A stretch of DNA of 64,000 nt, from assembly GCF_937616625.2 (NCBI RefSeq), contig NC_065576.1:33630628-33694627 (forward strand), written 5' to 3'. How positions within the stretch are numbered: position 1 is the first letter of the stretch; every line of letters begins with the position of its first letter. Source of the DNA: Mercurialis annua (Eukaryota; Streptophyta; Magnoliopsida; Malpighiales; Euphorbiaceae). The translations under genes were made by a program, and so were the position numbers. This document shows positions 22,214 to 35,010 of this stretch, one piece after another. The notes beneath the pieces are model-generated. The model worked only from the letters and a program-made list of their open reading frames with translations, searched no databases and was not told where the DNA came from.

Positions 22214-23091
22214 GGCCTAATTATTTAAAAAAACCCCACCTTGTAATATTTTTTCGTTTATACCCCGACCTAGGAAAAAAATTCATTTGTACCATTTTTT
22301 TGATTTTTCGTTTTCAACTGTACCCCAAAATTTTATTTTTTGACAATTTATTTAATTTAAGGATGAAAACATTAAAAATAATTAAATAGAAGGATTATAT
22401 CATCTTTTTTCTGTTTGAAAAAATACAAATAAGTCCTTCAACTTTAAAAATGTTTAAATAAATCCAACAAATCAATTATATTTAAATTTTTATTAAAAAA
22501 ACTAAATAAATTAAAAAAACATTTCCGACAAACCACCGTACTCTTTCAATTTATACATCGCTACGGATTTTTTTACAAAAAAAATTATTTTTTTATTTTT
22601 TTCCGGGTCGCTCGAAAGGAGGAGCGACCCGCTCTTCCTCCAAGGAGGAGGAGCACAGATCTGCTCCTCCTTCATGGAAGGAAGAGCAGATCGCTCCTCC
22701 TTCCATGTCAGGGAGAGGAGGAGCCGCGGGCTCCTCCTCCTCCGAACGGAGAATTCGATTGTTTTTTTTTTTAAAAAAAAATTATATAATTTTACGGTTT
22801 TGTGTTTAAAAATTATTTATAGATAATACAAATTTAATAATTATTATAATTTTAATTTTATAAAGAAGAAGGTATTTTTGTATTAATAATAACATTAAAG
22901 TCTAATTAGAATATAGGTTAAAAAACGAAGGACTATTTTAAACTTTTTTTTAAAGAAAAAAAGTTCAATTTAGTGCTTTAGGGTAGAGTTGAAAACGAAA
23001 AATCAAAAAAAGGGTACAAATGAATTTTTTCCTAGGTCGGGGTATAAACGAAAAAATGTTACAAGGTGGGGGTTTTTTAAATAATTAGGCC
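22214..23091. mobile_element. Non-autonomous MULE (878 bp) with about 115-bp TIRs
   Basis: The ends start GGCCTAATTATTTAAAAAA in inverted orientation and stay nearly identical for about 115 bp. The 9-bp target duplication TTAATTTTG is perfect (22205-22213 and 23092-23100). The other copy of this locus (about 47925-47945) lacks the element, which gives an empty site. There is no transposase. The centre carries an unusual GC-rich hairpin array. Confidence 0.9.
22603..22742. repeat. Four consecutive GC-rich hairpins inside the MULE
   Basis: The dyads are GGGTCGCTC/GAGCGACCC (22605-22613/22622-22630), GGAGGAGCA/TGCTCCTCC (22647-22655/22662-22670), ATGGAAGGA/TCCTTCCAT (22674-22682/22698-22706) and GGAGGAGC/GCTCCTCC (22717-22724/22730-22737). 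They form an island in an otherwise AT-rich element. Confidence 0.85.
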
Positions 23092-23567
23092 TTAATTTTG
23101 TCATCTTATTACATCATTATGATATTTGTGATTGATAATTAAAATAATAAAATACACATTTTCATAAGCTAAAAAAACAAACATTTACTTTAAATTGACT
23201 ATTGGAGGACTTAATCTTAATCTTTTATATGAAATTATTGTTGTTATCTTGAAGAAATTTATAAAGTCTATCCACATATAAATTAAATTGTAATAATTAG
23301 AATCTCACTCTTACATTTTTTATTCAATTTTGTCTTCAAATTTTCTAAAAATAACAAATATTTTTCTTATTGATATAAATATTATGAGTATTATTCTTAA
23401 ATTGATCAAAATCGATATAATTAAATCCCTAAATAAGAAATTCAGAGACTGTACTGACCGATTGTTTGATGTTTATACCAAGCCAGTTAGATATTTTTTG
23501 GTCCACTCTCTTAAAGGATAGAAGATTACATCAAGAACAAACTAAAAGCAATTAATAATAAAAAAAA

Positions 23568-23876
23568 GGGTTAATGTTATAAAAATTCACTAACTTTACA
23601 CATTTTCTCATTTTAATCACGCAGTTTGAGTTTTCTCATTTTCATGCACGAACTACCATTTTTTCTCAAATTCATGCACGATGCTGAGATGTCACAGCTC
23701 CATTGGCATAATTCACTGAGGTGGAGGTCATTTTACACCAATAATAGAGTGCCACCTCACCACCGTGTATGAATTTAGAAAAAAGTGGTAGTTCATACAT
23801 TAAAATGTGAAAATTTAAACTGCGTGATTAAAATGAGAAAACGTGTAAAGTTCGTGATTGTTTTTGACATTAACCC
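23568..23876. mobile_element. MITE of Mutator type (GGGTTAATGT ends), 309 bp
   Basis: Terminal inverted repeats begin GGGTTAATGT and pair for about 100 bp. The flanks TAAAAAAAA (23559-23567) and TAAAAAAAC (23877-23885) agree at 8 of 9. The paralogous copy at 48466-48500 has the uninterrupted sequence. No coding capacity. Confidence 0.85.
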
Positions 23877-24370
23877 TAAAAAAACTAAAAGCAATTAATA
23901 TCTATTAAAACTTTTTAGACATTACAAAAATATAGGATATTTTAGAAAATGTAAAAAATCATTTTTTAAATTTTTAATATGTGTTTCTTCTTTCAAAATA
24001 TTATATACTTAAGGAATGGAGGGAGAATAAATTATGTATAGTAAATATTATATGCATGAATTCAAAAAAAACAAAAAGATTTCGAAATCAAAATATCATC
24101 GGTACAAGTTCTTGATTTTTTAGCCATTTATTTTGACATTGCATGCCTCATAAGTATTTTGTCATTTTATAAAAAAGTGGAAAATCCACAAAAATATTCC
24201 TATTTAAGTAATATTTTATTTAAATGCGTAGAACTCTATATTTTTACATTCCTAACAAAACGAGAGAGAGAAGTTTTGCATTTTCTACCCCACTAATTAA
24301 ATAAAGACACATCAACAAATATGTCATAATTTATCAAAAAAAAAATGTCATAAAACCAAAAAAGCAACAA

Positions 24371-24436
24371 CAGGGAACAAGGGGCTGACGCGCGTGTCAG
24401 TCCTGCTGACGCACGCGCGTTAGCCCCTGTTTCCCC
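24371..24436. repeat. GC-rich perfect-stem hairpin in AT-rich DNA
   Basis: GGGGCT and ACGCGCGTG (24381-24396) pair with CACGCGCGT and AGCCCC (24412-24427), one mismatch apart. An inner CAG/CTG pair gives a stem of about 19 bp around TCCTG. It is absent from copy 2 of the locus. Confidence 0.7.
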
Positions 24437-24750
24437 ACTATTTCTTTAATTTAAAATTTTAAATCTATATCAATTTTCTTTCTAGTTTAATAATATTTAT
24501 TGACAACATTAAAATTAGATTTAATGACTAGTAAAATGTAATATTATTGATAAATAAATTAATAATTTTTTTATTAATTTTAATTTTGTAAAATTTTAAA
24601 AATAATTGTGATTAATTTTGTTATAATTAATTTGTATATGATTTGTATATATACTAAATTAAATTTATATATCATAAGGTATGTATAAATAAAGTATTAA
24701 AGATGTATCCTCTGTATAATATACATTTAAAAAATATTTATTATGTATAA

Positions 24751-25320
24751 ATTATGTATCACTAATTTATCAATCAAATACATTTAAAAAATATATCGTT
24801 CACGTCTCATAAACTAATATATATTTAAAAGATAATATACATTAATTATTGTTAATATATATTTTGTACATAATTCTAACGCATTGGACAATATATTATA
24901 TGTATATATAATGTATCTTTAGCGTATCTCAAATCAAAAACAAAATGCATAAAATGTTCTAAAATATTTAATGTATCACTAATAAATATATCGTGTAACA
25001 TATATTAAAAAAATATTTATTATAAATTACATATAAAAAATATATATATTTAAAAATATTTAAGAACATCTAAGATACGTATCAAAAACGTATCTATCAT
25101 ATATTATATATTGAAAAAGATGTGTCTATCATATATAAATTATGTATCGATGATGTATTAATCAAATATGTTTAAAAATATATCAATCACGTCTCATAAT
25201 TATTAAAATTTATAAAATAATGTATATGAATTGTTTTCAATATATATTTAAGTTTTATCTCTAATGCATTAAATAATAAAATCATCTGTATATTTAGCAT
25301 ATAATTTATTTATTTTTGTT
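24751..25320. repeat. Diverged AT-rich direct repeat, period about 388 bp
   Basis: ATTATGTATC...ATCAATCAAATA...CACGTCTCATAA at 24751 recurs from 25139, with related GTATCACTAAT pieces between. The segment 24190-25438 is absent from copy 2. It may be an old AT-rich transposon, but no ends were found. Confidence 0.45.
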
Positions 25321-26173
25321 TTATGTATGTGTATTATTATTAATATACTAACAAAACAAGGTATAATTGGTATTTTGAAATAAAAAATAACTATAGCGAA
25401 AAAATCTAAAAGAAAAAAAAAAGAAAAGGTGAGAAACTGAAAAACCGGTTAAACCATTCGGTTTTATTAATATTCTTGTATTTCAAACAATTGCTTCCTT
25501 TCTATTTACTATGTTTGCTTGCTCTCTAAACAATTATGATTGACTTGCTATAAAGAGTAAATCAACAACTATTTTTAAAATATATATAGAAAGACAATAG
25601 CTAAAATCAAGCAAATATAATATGTCAACATCTATAAAATAGCTAGGTTGATCACCTTCTAAAATAAATTTTATATCAATGGTTATTTCCAAAATGAATA
25701 CAGAAAGAAACAGACATTTAACTAAGTTTTTTCAACTAATGCAATATGTTGTCATATATACTAAAACTATTATATTACCTTTTTTTAATTATTTAAAAAA
25801 AACATTACCCAGTTAATTGTTTTTCTTTTTTTATTATGAAACCTGTAATTAAAATAATAAGATAAGCTAAATCAAAATGGCTAATTAATTTATTTTTTAT
25901 TAACTAACCTTAGTTTAATTATTTTTGCAACTTTAGATAATGTGAGACAAACAACCATTTTACGCATGTGAGAAACTAATAATATATTTTGATAGAAAGT
26001 ATTAATCTATATTGTTTTTTTTATTTTCATTCTAAATTTTATAAAACCGGTTCAACTGACGGCTAAATGGGTTGAACAAGTTGAATTGCGAAACGGTGGC
26101 TATGCCAGTTCGGTTTTTCAAACACTGGTTGAAAGATATCATATTTACTGATATTATTTCTATAGACTAATTT

Positions 26174-28887
26174 TTTCACGACTCGAAATTTCAGGCCATG
26201 ACCGACGCTAGGGAATAGGAATGGTAGTTCCAAAACCCGTAGCAAATCTTTTAAAAACACATATAAATTTTTCGCAAAACAAATCATTTTGTTAAAACAA
26301 TAAACCTTTTCAATACTGTTACATAACAGTCTTTTGGAAACCAATGACATACCGAGCGATATATCATTTCAAGCATCGCCCTTTTTCTGCTTAAACAAAA
26401 CATTTCACAACCAATTCCATTCATCGCAATTGGTAAAACATTTAAACGGTTTGCAGGGGAATTACAAAACCGTTCGTATTTGTCAAAGTTGTAAAAATCA
26501 TTTAAAATCATCTGACAGATTGTCCATACCATTTAGACTAGGACTGGAGGACTATTTGTAGCACTACTGAGCGACTCCTCTTTACTGTACTTACAGACTT
26601 CCGAAACAAGAGTGGAAGTCTGGCACTTCAGATGCTTTCACCTGAAATGAAACACTAGGGGGGTCAGTCGTCACTAAGTAAGTTCATTAGTTTACACCAA
26701 AGTTATTATAAAACATTTCAAAAGATCGTATCATTTATCCAAATGAATGCATCCATGTATAAACATTCCAGATGAAATCCTAATCCAAAGATTACTAAGA
26801 AACCAACTACAGGACATCCAATGAGTCTGGACCGTATATAATCGTCCGTCGTCACAGACTTCACTTATGACAGCATCTGGGCCCGGAACTAAGCCATCGT
26901 CGCCACAGATCTGTATTGAGTAACCGGGCCAGGAACAACGCCACCATCGCCATAGTTCTGTATAGGGTAACTGGACCGGGAACAACGCCACCATCGCAAC
27001 AGTTTCCCGTTAAGTCCAGGAAGGAAACTATGCCTCCGTCGCCATCTAACTTAAGAAACCATACAAAACTTTAAGAAACAAGGTTATCTAATCTCAATAC
27101 TGGTGATCACGTAGTCCTATTGACACCCAATAGATAGTTTGTTTCATCGGTTCTATACTGGTTTCAAACATGATCTATGCATTTCAAAGCAAAGCAATTT
27201 ATTTAAATAACACTTTAAATATAAACATTCGATGTAACAAACTCACAACTTGCTTTCCATTCTTTGTTCAATTTGTAATCCCCGTCAAACTTCTCGAGCT
27301 CCTTGTTCATTCGTAGGTTACTTGTCACACCCTAAGATAATTATCAAACATATATCGAGTTAGGATTTAACTCGATAATTACTTATTACTCGAGAATTAA
27401 TTACTTACAAATGACCTTGATACGTTATCGCATCTACCTCAATATCTCCCCATTTAAGCCTATCTAACATAGTCTAACTATTAAATAAACTTGACATTCG
27501 TAAAGTTAAGAATGTCTTCTATAATTTCTGTATAGGCCTCACGCTGAACTTAACACTTGAAGGTGTCGATTATTAGCCCGGAAATCAATCCTATAGGCTG
27601 CCACAAAGTTTCTGAACTGCTATGTACAACATATGTTCTGATTTATTTGGGAAATTTAGAGGCCGAAACTACAGAAACTCAGAGCTAAACATATTTAGTT
27701 AACACCCTTAAGTTTCCTTACTAGCAAACGGAACTCAATTTAGAGTTACATAGCCCAAGATATTGCCCTTGCAATATGGATGTTCTACAGCGCACAATTT
27801 CTGCAATTCATCAACTTTCTTACATTCAAATTTAATCAATCCAAATTTTCTACAAAACAGCCCTAGATGTTCATAACAAAGCATCAAAACCTCACTTGCA
27901 TATCATCATTTCAATCTTAGCCTAGGCCAAACCTATCATCAATATTGCATACCAAAATTCCATCCATATATAACACAACCAAACATCAATCACCAAACAC
28001 TATTCTAAGCATGAAATTGTCAAAACCTATCTCCATTTTCTTAACCAAACATCAAACCAAAAGACTTATAAATATCAAGACTTTATAATCAAAGTTCTAG
28101 CTCAATTAATCATTACCACCATCTCTTAACAACCTTACTAACAAGTTTTGAATATTAATAATTCAAATTATCAACAAAGCTCATAAACCCTATAACTTTT
28201 AATCAAATTATCTTTCAAGTCAACCATTAAAACTTGTAATTCATAAGCTTAAGACAATTACCTTTGTCTTGTGAAGGATTTTCCTACAAAAATAAGAGTT
28301 ATGGTAAGCAATTCCTATGGTGATGGTTGTGATGGTGTATTCGGCCAAGTGAGGGAGAGAAGAGAGTGTTTTTTTCTTTCTTTCTTTTGATATCATTAAC
28401 TAAGGAAATGTGATAAGAAATAGACTCCTTTCTTAGGAAGTTTTCTATTTGGCAAAAGGTCCTTTTTAGCAACTACTTTCTTAGGAAGTTTGTGGCTAAA
28501 AGCCCATTTTGGCTTAAAGTGGCTAAAAGCTCACTTTAACTCAAAACGGTTAAGTTTAACTTAAACTCAAATTTCCAAATAACTGCCGTGCTTCCTTTTC
28601 AAATTATTTAGGATATCCTTTTCCGAATAATTCTTATAAAATTTCATGAACATTGGCGTGAAAATTATTAGCTCAGGACATATATCTTATTTTATTCTTA
28701 GTCCTGTTAATAATTGCTCTGACAAATAATAATTTATACTTCAAAATATTATTCTATCTCTTAATTGCTATTCTTATCTCAATTATACTTCTTAATTTGA
28801 GTTTTATTCCCGACTTACTAGACTTATATCCCATAATTTAGGACTCGTGGCACGATCTGATTGTCGTAGGATTTTAGGGTTCTTACA
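26174..28887 (-). repeat. Left (3') LTR of element F
   Basis: It begins TTTCACGACTCG (decayed from TGTCACGACTCG) and ends GGGTTCTTACA. The PPT region ATCGCCCCTCCTTATAATG follows. It is strongly similar to the right LTR over its whole length, with many substitutions and small indels, so F is clearly older than G. Confidence 0.88.
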
Positions 28888-31732
28888 ATCGCCCCTCCTT
28901 ATAATGAATTCGTCCTCGAATTCAAACCTTTGCCACTTACCTAAACAAACTAATATGCGCACCCTTATCGCATACTTACATCTACTTTTCATTTACACCC
29001 TTTTTGCTTGGGTGGTTCTTCTAAGGAACTTTTATCATCGGAACCTTATTTGTTTGCAAGTTTCATGTCCTTATATCGAAAATCTTTACTTGTCCCTTCT
29101 TTGTATACCAATTCTTACGTGCTTCTACTGTCTGTGGCTGAATCACAGAAGAGAAGTCTTAATCCAACTTTTAACCCCTTATTCATGTCTTCGATCATTT
29201 GGTATAGACTATCATACCTTAAGTACAACATTATACCCCTTATGTCCAAATTGGACTACGCCTTTCCTAGGTGTATCTCTTATCTATTATTGTTTATGAC
29301 CTTGGATAACTCTCTTTGTTATCCCGTCTTTTGTTTCATCCTATGGTCGTTGATAACATCTTTAAAGATTGTTAGTCTTATACTACGTTTCTTCGTATCA
29401 TACTTACTTGTACATTGATATTCAATGTCCGTTGTAAAAGAGGTAACTAATCTCCTTATGAACTTTCTTAGTTTGCGCTTAGCAAATCCGTATACGGTTC
29501 TCGTGACGATAGGACAACATCTGTTGTCGCGTTGGGATTTTTAATCCCGTAAATTATTAACTTTTAGTCTTCGTACAGTTCACAATGTCCTTTGCAATTC
29601 CAATTTGAACTTCGGGTTGCAATTGAAACCCAAAAGAATTAAAAATCGGCCCGGAAATCACTTCCTCGGGTTATCTTTAACTACTAGTATGGGCTGCTAC
29701 TGAGCCTTTGAACTAAGCGTTTAGCTAATCCTTACTTGGAATACTTTTAGTATTCGTATACCTTATCTTCTTGTCTACAACTTCCGTTGGAGTCGAACTA
29801 CTATCGACATCTTTTTAAGATCTTTAAGCCTTCACTTATACCTTTCCTTTCATGTTGAGTATATGGGTATTCCTTTACCTTATCTCGCATCTTACTTCTT
29901 TGTAGATTTCTTGTCTTATGATATGTTAGCACTTAATGCATATCCCTTGTACCTATCTAGGATCTCTCCTTGTCATATGCCCTTTTTACTTCCTTCCATA
30001 TACATGATAGACTATTATTCCAAAATAGTTCTATCGATCCTTGGTCGAGTGTCTCTTGAGACCTCAATCTTAGTCCTAACTCTGGTTTGTTAGGTTGTAC
30101 TACTTCTTAATGGATCTCCATTCCATCTTTGCCTTTTATGGACTTTCGAGTTCATCAAAATCCAACGTCATCTTTCTTGACGTTTCCTTCCTTCCTCCTA
30201 CTTAATCATGTACGTGATTACTTTTTTTCCCTCTTCGCTTTTGCTGCGACACTCTGATCATTCATTCAGTAACTATTGTCTTTATAGTTAGATTTTATAT
30301 GATCTTTCGTTCTACATCCTTATTTATGTCTTATGGTCAATAGGAATGTCTTTTCCTTTTTAACTCATCTTATGCTTCATGGTTTCCTAGATTCATGAAG
30401 TTGAATGCCTGCTTGGCATTACTCGATATGTATCGAGTCCTTATCCACCACGTACCTTAGTTCTCAATTCCTTATCTTTAACTTACTGGACTAAACTGGT
30501 GGTATCCTTTACCATTGTCCATTGTAATCCTTATCTTTTCTTTACTATGTTCCTTGACCAATTAGTACCTCTTATCTCAATGTAAATCTTGCCTTGGGAT
30601 CCTTTAGTCCTAGTGGATATTGGATTGGTAACTTCTTTACCATTGCTCCATGAGGTTTCTAACCGATGACCTAGCGTACCTTCTGATCGTCTTATCTTAC
30701 TTCAACAACTTCCATCTCTATTATCGTTAGAGGATTGGAAGTTACTTCTTTCAAGTTCATTGATGTATTGCACTCTTGGTCGTGTGAATTCGTCCCTTGC
30801 ATTCTTGCTGATAGCTTGTCTATCGGTAAGAATGATCTTTCTAAATCAATTCTATTTTCCTTGACTCCATGTGTTTTTACTACATAGAATTTGATTACTT
30901 TTATCCCCTTGTCACATTCCATGTAACGTTCTTAATTCCTTTCCTCGATTGTCTTTATCGAGTGTTACTCCTTATCTTAGGTTTTTTAAACCTTATCTAT
31001 ATCGACTATCCCAGTCGATCTCCTTCCATCCTTTATCTATCATTAATACACATATAACCTTGTACTTAAATGCCTCTATATAGGTATCTTACTTCAAAGT
31101 CCTTATTCCTTATAGGTTTTGTTCCTTATCGTTCCTTATCTCGATCTATCAGATAATATCCTCGTGTTATAGCTCAACTCCTTTTGTTGAGTCTCTACTT
31201 CCTATTCCTTTTACATCCTTCGATGTCTCTATGGCTTACTAGCCTTATCAAGTGTTTACCTTTTTCGCTTCTTTTAACAATCGTTGATTTAAAACTACAT
31301 TCTTTTATAGTACTCATGTATTCGCATATCGCGAGTTTCCCTGATCGTATCCCTTGTTTACATCAACCATATACTTTAGTGTTGACATAATTGATCATAT
31401 ATCTCGATGTCGTATCCTACAATCATCGTTGCACCTCTCATTCTCGAGGTGACTTACTCATCTTATATGATTCTTATCGTCGTAAGTTTTACCTATAAGG
31501 TGTGAACTACGTTCACTATCTAACTATACTTATACAATTTCTATGTTCTTTTACATTTGCTATTACTCTTTGTTATAGCTTGGTATTGGTGTCACATGAA
31601 TTTCCATCTGGTTTCCTTACGTTTCAAATCCATTTTCCTTTACCCGCCGGGATTTTCAAAACGTTCTTTCCTCAAAACAAATACAATTTCAATAATATTG
31701 TTTCAAAACTTTCAGTATAATTGCGCATCAGA

Positions 31733-31752
31733 GTGATGACACCTCTCATCAC
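31733..31752 (-). other. Conserved 7-bp stem-loop in the LARD internal domain (F)
   Basis: GTGATGA and TCATCAC enclose the loop CACCTC. The hairpin and its flank ACTAAAGAGTTGC are identical in element I (60512-60531). It lies about 1.4 kb inside the 5' LTR. Confidence 0.6.
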
Positions 31753-33100
31753 TAAAGAGTTGCCATTTTCAAATTTCTTTTATTGGTCGTATCAGCCAAT
31801 GTATAATGCAAGGTTTTAAATCAATGTGCTTATACATATGTGTTGATACTGAAATATATTTTAAAACATGCACTTCATGTTTCTTATGACTCACTATATG
31901 CTATGTCTATGCACTATTATACTTTCAAAAGAAATTTCAAAACTTTGTTTTTATCGTAAGTTCACTCAGATCGGATCGTCTGTGACATTTATCTTTTCTT
32001 TATTATGACTTCATTATCATTCTTATTGGTGTACTTTATTCTTGCTCTCTATCATTCTATCATACAATATCAAGCTATGTTAAGGGCATAATAATTCAGG
32101 CATATTGGACATTTTGTAGAGTATGTCGAACTCTTTTAATATGTGTTCGATGTGTGTAATCTAAGTTTTGTTCCTTTCCTAAAAGATACTTTACGTTATG
32201 CACCTAGGTTCCCAAGCTTCCTAGTGCATCCTCTATGTGACAACCACCTATCGTTCATATAACACGTCTAAATTCTAATGGTTTGCCTTATTGGCTAAAC
32301 CATAGCTACTATAAGCGACATGTTAGCATAAGGCACGAGCATCGTACCTTGGGGTGCCTGAATAGACTCGCCTCGTTCTCGGATCATTATCCCTGATCAG
32401 CGACGTCTAATCCCCTTCAAAACACCCCTGGTTGTTGCCACTGGATTGAACCATCCAATTGGTTCAAGAACATCCAATTGATGTTCGGGTAATCGTGCTC
32501 TTCCTCTATGATAACGGTCGAGCGTAATTACCCTAACATTCGAGTGCGTCCTCGAGCTGATTAGTTTCACCAGCTATATAGGAATGATGCTCAAATACTT
32601 CCTCGAGCAGTTCACTTAACTTGGGACCTAGACCCCTTACAGATATCTAATTGTCCTTTAGATATCAGGAATCCTTCCTGACTTTCCAAGAAACTACTCT
32701 GGTACCTGAGAGATACTTCCTCTTCGCTTGACATAACGTATGGCTATGCTCAATCTTGCTCACACATGCTGAGCAGGAGCAACTTATTGTGAGAATTCAC
32801 CTCTCACGATTCCTTCTACATATGCATGTTTCATATGCATACCTTATTGTACATGAAACACGCATGGCCTACTCGTATATGCGTATTCTTACAAACAAAC
32901 AACATTCACAAAGCAATCGATCTTACAACCTCGCATTCTATCATAGAGGGTTAGAAGTTTGACAAATAAAGAAGATTTATCAATGACATGACCCAAGTCC
33001 TATAGCTGCAGTAGTTCCTAACTTTACCCTTGGGAAAATATCAATTCTAGGTATGGACAAACACCGATCACATATGAGCAATGGCTTATGAATCTAAACA

Positions 33101-33114
33101 TTGCTTTGATACTA
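33101..33114 (-). other. Primer-binding site of element F (decayed)
   Basis: GCTTTGATACTAAC on the plus strand is a two-mismatch version of GCTCTGATACCAAC, the reverse of the initiator tRNA-Met site TGGTATCAGAGC. It sits 4-5 bases from the LTR. Confidence 0.65.
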
Positions 33115-35010
33115 ACTTTGTCATGACTCGAAATTTCAGGCTACGACCGGCGCTAGGGAATGGGAATGGTAGTTCCAAAACCCGTAGGAAACCTTTTAAA
33201 AACACATATAATTTTTTTGCAAAACATCATTTTGTCAAAACAATAAACCTTTTCAATACTGTTACATAGCAGTCTTTTGGAAACCAGGGACTTATCGAGC
33301 GATACATCATTTCAAGCACTGCCCAGGGACAACCAATTTCATTCACCGAAAATTGGTAAAACATTTAAACGGTTTATAGCGGAATTACAAAACACTTCAT
33401 ATTTATCAGAGTTGCACAAATCATTTAAAATCATCTGACAGACTGTCCATACCATCTAGACTAGGAGTCGACTACTTGCAGCACTATTGAACGACTCCTC
33501 TTTACTGTACTTACAGACATCCGAAACAAGAGTGGAAGTCTGGCACTTCAGATTCTTTCACCTGAAATGAAACACTATAGGGGGGGTCAGTCGTCACTGA
33601 GTGAGTTTCTTAGTTTACACCAAAGTAATTATAAAGCATTTCAAAAGAACGTATGATTTATCCAAATGAATGCATCCATGTATAAACAATCCAGATGAAA
33701 CCCTAATCCAAATATTCCTAAGAAACCAACTACGTAAATCTAATGAGTCTGGACCGTACATAATCTCCCTTCGTCACAGACTTCACTTATGACAGCATCT
33801 GGGTCGGGAACTAAGCCACCGTCGCCACATATCTGTATTGAGTAACTGGGCCGGGAACAACGCCAGCATCGTCACAGTTCTGTATTAGGTAACCAGGCCG
33901 GGAACAACGCTGCCATCGCCACAGTTTCCCGTTAAGTACAAGCCGGGAACTAAGCCACCGCCATCTAACTTAACAAACCATACTTAACTCTAAGAAAAAA
34001 GGTTATCTAATCTCAGTACTGGTGATCACGCAGTCATATTGACACCCAATAGGTAGTTTGTTTAATCGGTTTTATACTGGTTTCTAAACTTGATATATGC
34101 ATTTCAAAGAAAATAAATTTATTTAAATAACACTTTAAATTTAAACATTCGACGTAATAAACTCACAACTTGCTTTCAATTCTTTGTTCAATTTGTAACC
34201 CCCGTCAAGCTTCTCGAGCTCCTTGTATATTCGTAGGTTACTTTTCAAACCCTAAGACAATTATCAAACATATATTGAGTTAGGATTTAACTCGATAATT
34301 ACTTATGACTCGAGAATTAATTACTTACAAATGACCTTTATACGTTATCATATCTACCCCAATACCTCTCCATTTAGTCTATCTAACATCGTCTAACTCT
34401 TAAACAAGATTGGCATTCTTAAAGTTAAGAATGTCCTCTATAATTTCTGTATAGGCCTCGGGATGAACTTAACACTTGAAGGTGTCGGTTATTAGCACGG
34501 AAATTGATCCTATAGGCTACCCCAAAGTTTCAAAACTACTATGTACAACATAATGTTCTGATTTATTTGGGCAATTTAGAGGCCGAAACTGCAGAAACGC
34601 AAAGCTAAATATATTTAGCTAACACCCTTAAGTTTCCGCACCAATAAAAGGAACTCAATTCGGAGTTACACAGCCCGAGATATTTCCCTCGCAATATGAC
34701 TTTTCTGCTGCGCACGATTTCTGTAATTCATCAACTCTCTTACATTCAAACTTAATCAATCCAAATTCTCTACAAAACAGCCCTATAAGTTCATAACAAA
34801 GCATCAAGCCCTCACTTGCATATGATCATTTCAATCTTAGCCTAGGCTAAACCTATCATCAATATTGCATACAAACATTCCATCCATATATAACACAACC
34901 AAACATCAGTTACCAAACACTATTCTAAGCATGTAATTACCGAAACCTATCTCCAATTTCTTAACAAAATATCAAGCCAAAAGACTTATCAATATCAAGA
35001 CTTTATAATC

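Larger units (their letters stand above)
22188..26168. other. Host locus, left half, with copy 1 of a duplicated segment
   Basis: After removal of the MULE and MITE, stretches at 22195-22213 plus 23092-23172, 23450-23567, 23885-24190 and 25438-25560 match, in order, 47920-48003, 48370-48500, 48500-48780 and 49190-49318. Indels separate the blocks. The sequence is AT-rich with no intact gene. The ORF at 23330-23521 is composition-driven. Confidence 0.7.
28888..33118 (-). other. Non-coding internal domain of element F
   Basis: The plus strand is strongly pyrimidine-rich (many CTT, CCTTAT and TCTT runs), so the element RNA would be purine-rich. Plus-strand ORFs such as 28847-29299 and 29008-29418 are stop-poor by composition and antisense to the element, and show no domain. 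Several stretches are shared with the internal domain of element I: about 30300-30400 with about 55370-55480, and 31730-31770 with 60509-60545. Confidence 0.7.

Noticed and set aside
28847..29418. Hydrophobic plus-strand ORFs of 136-150 codons
   Set aside because: They lie antisense in the pyrimidine-rich internal domain of F. Overlapping frames are open together, which is expected from base composition; no motif is present.
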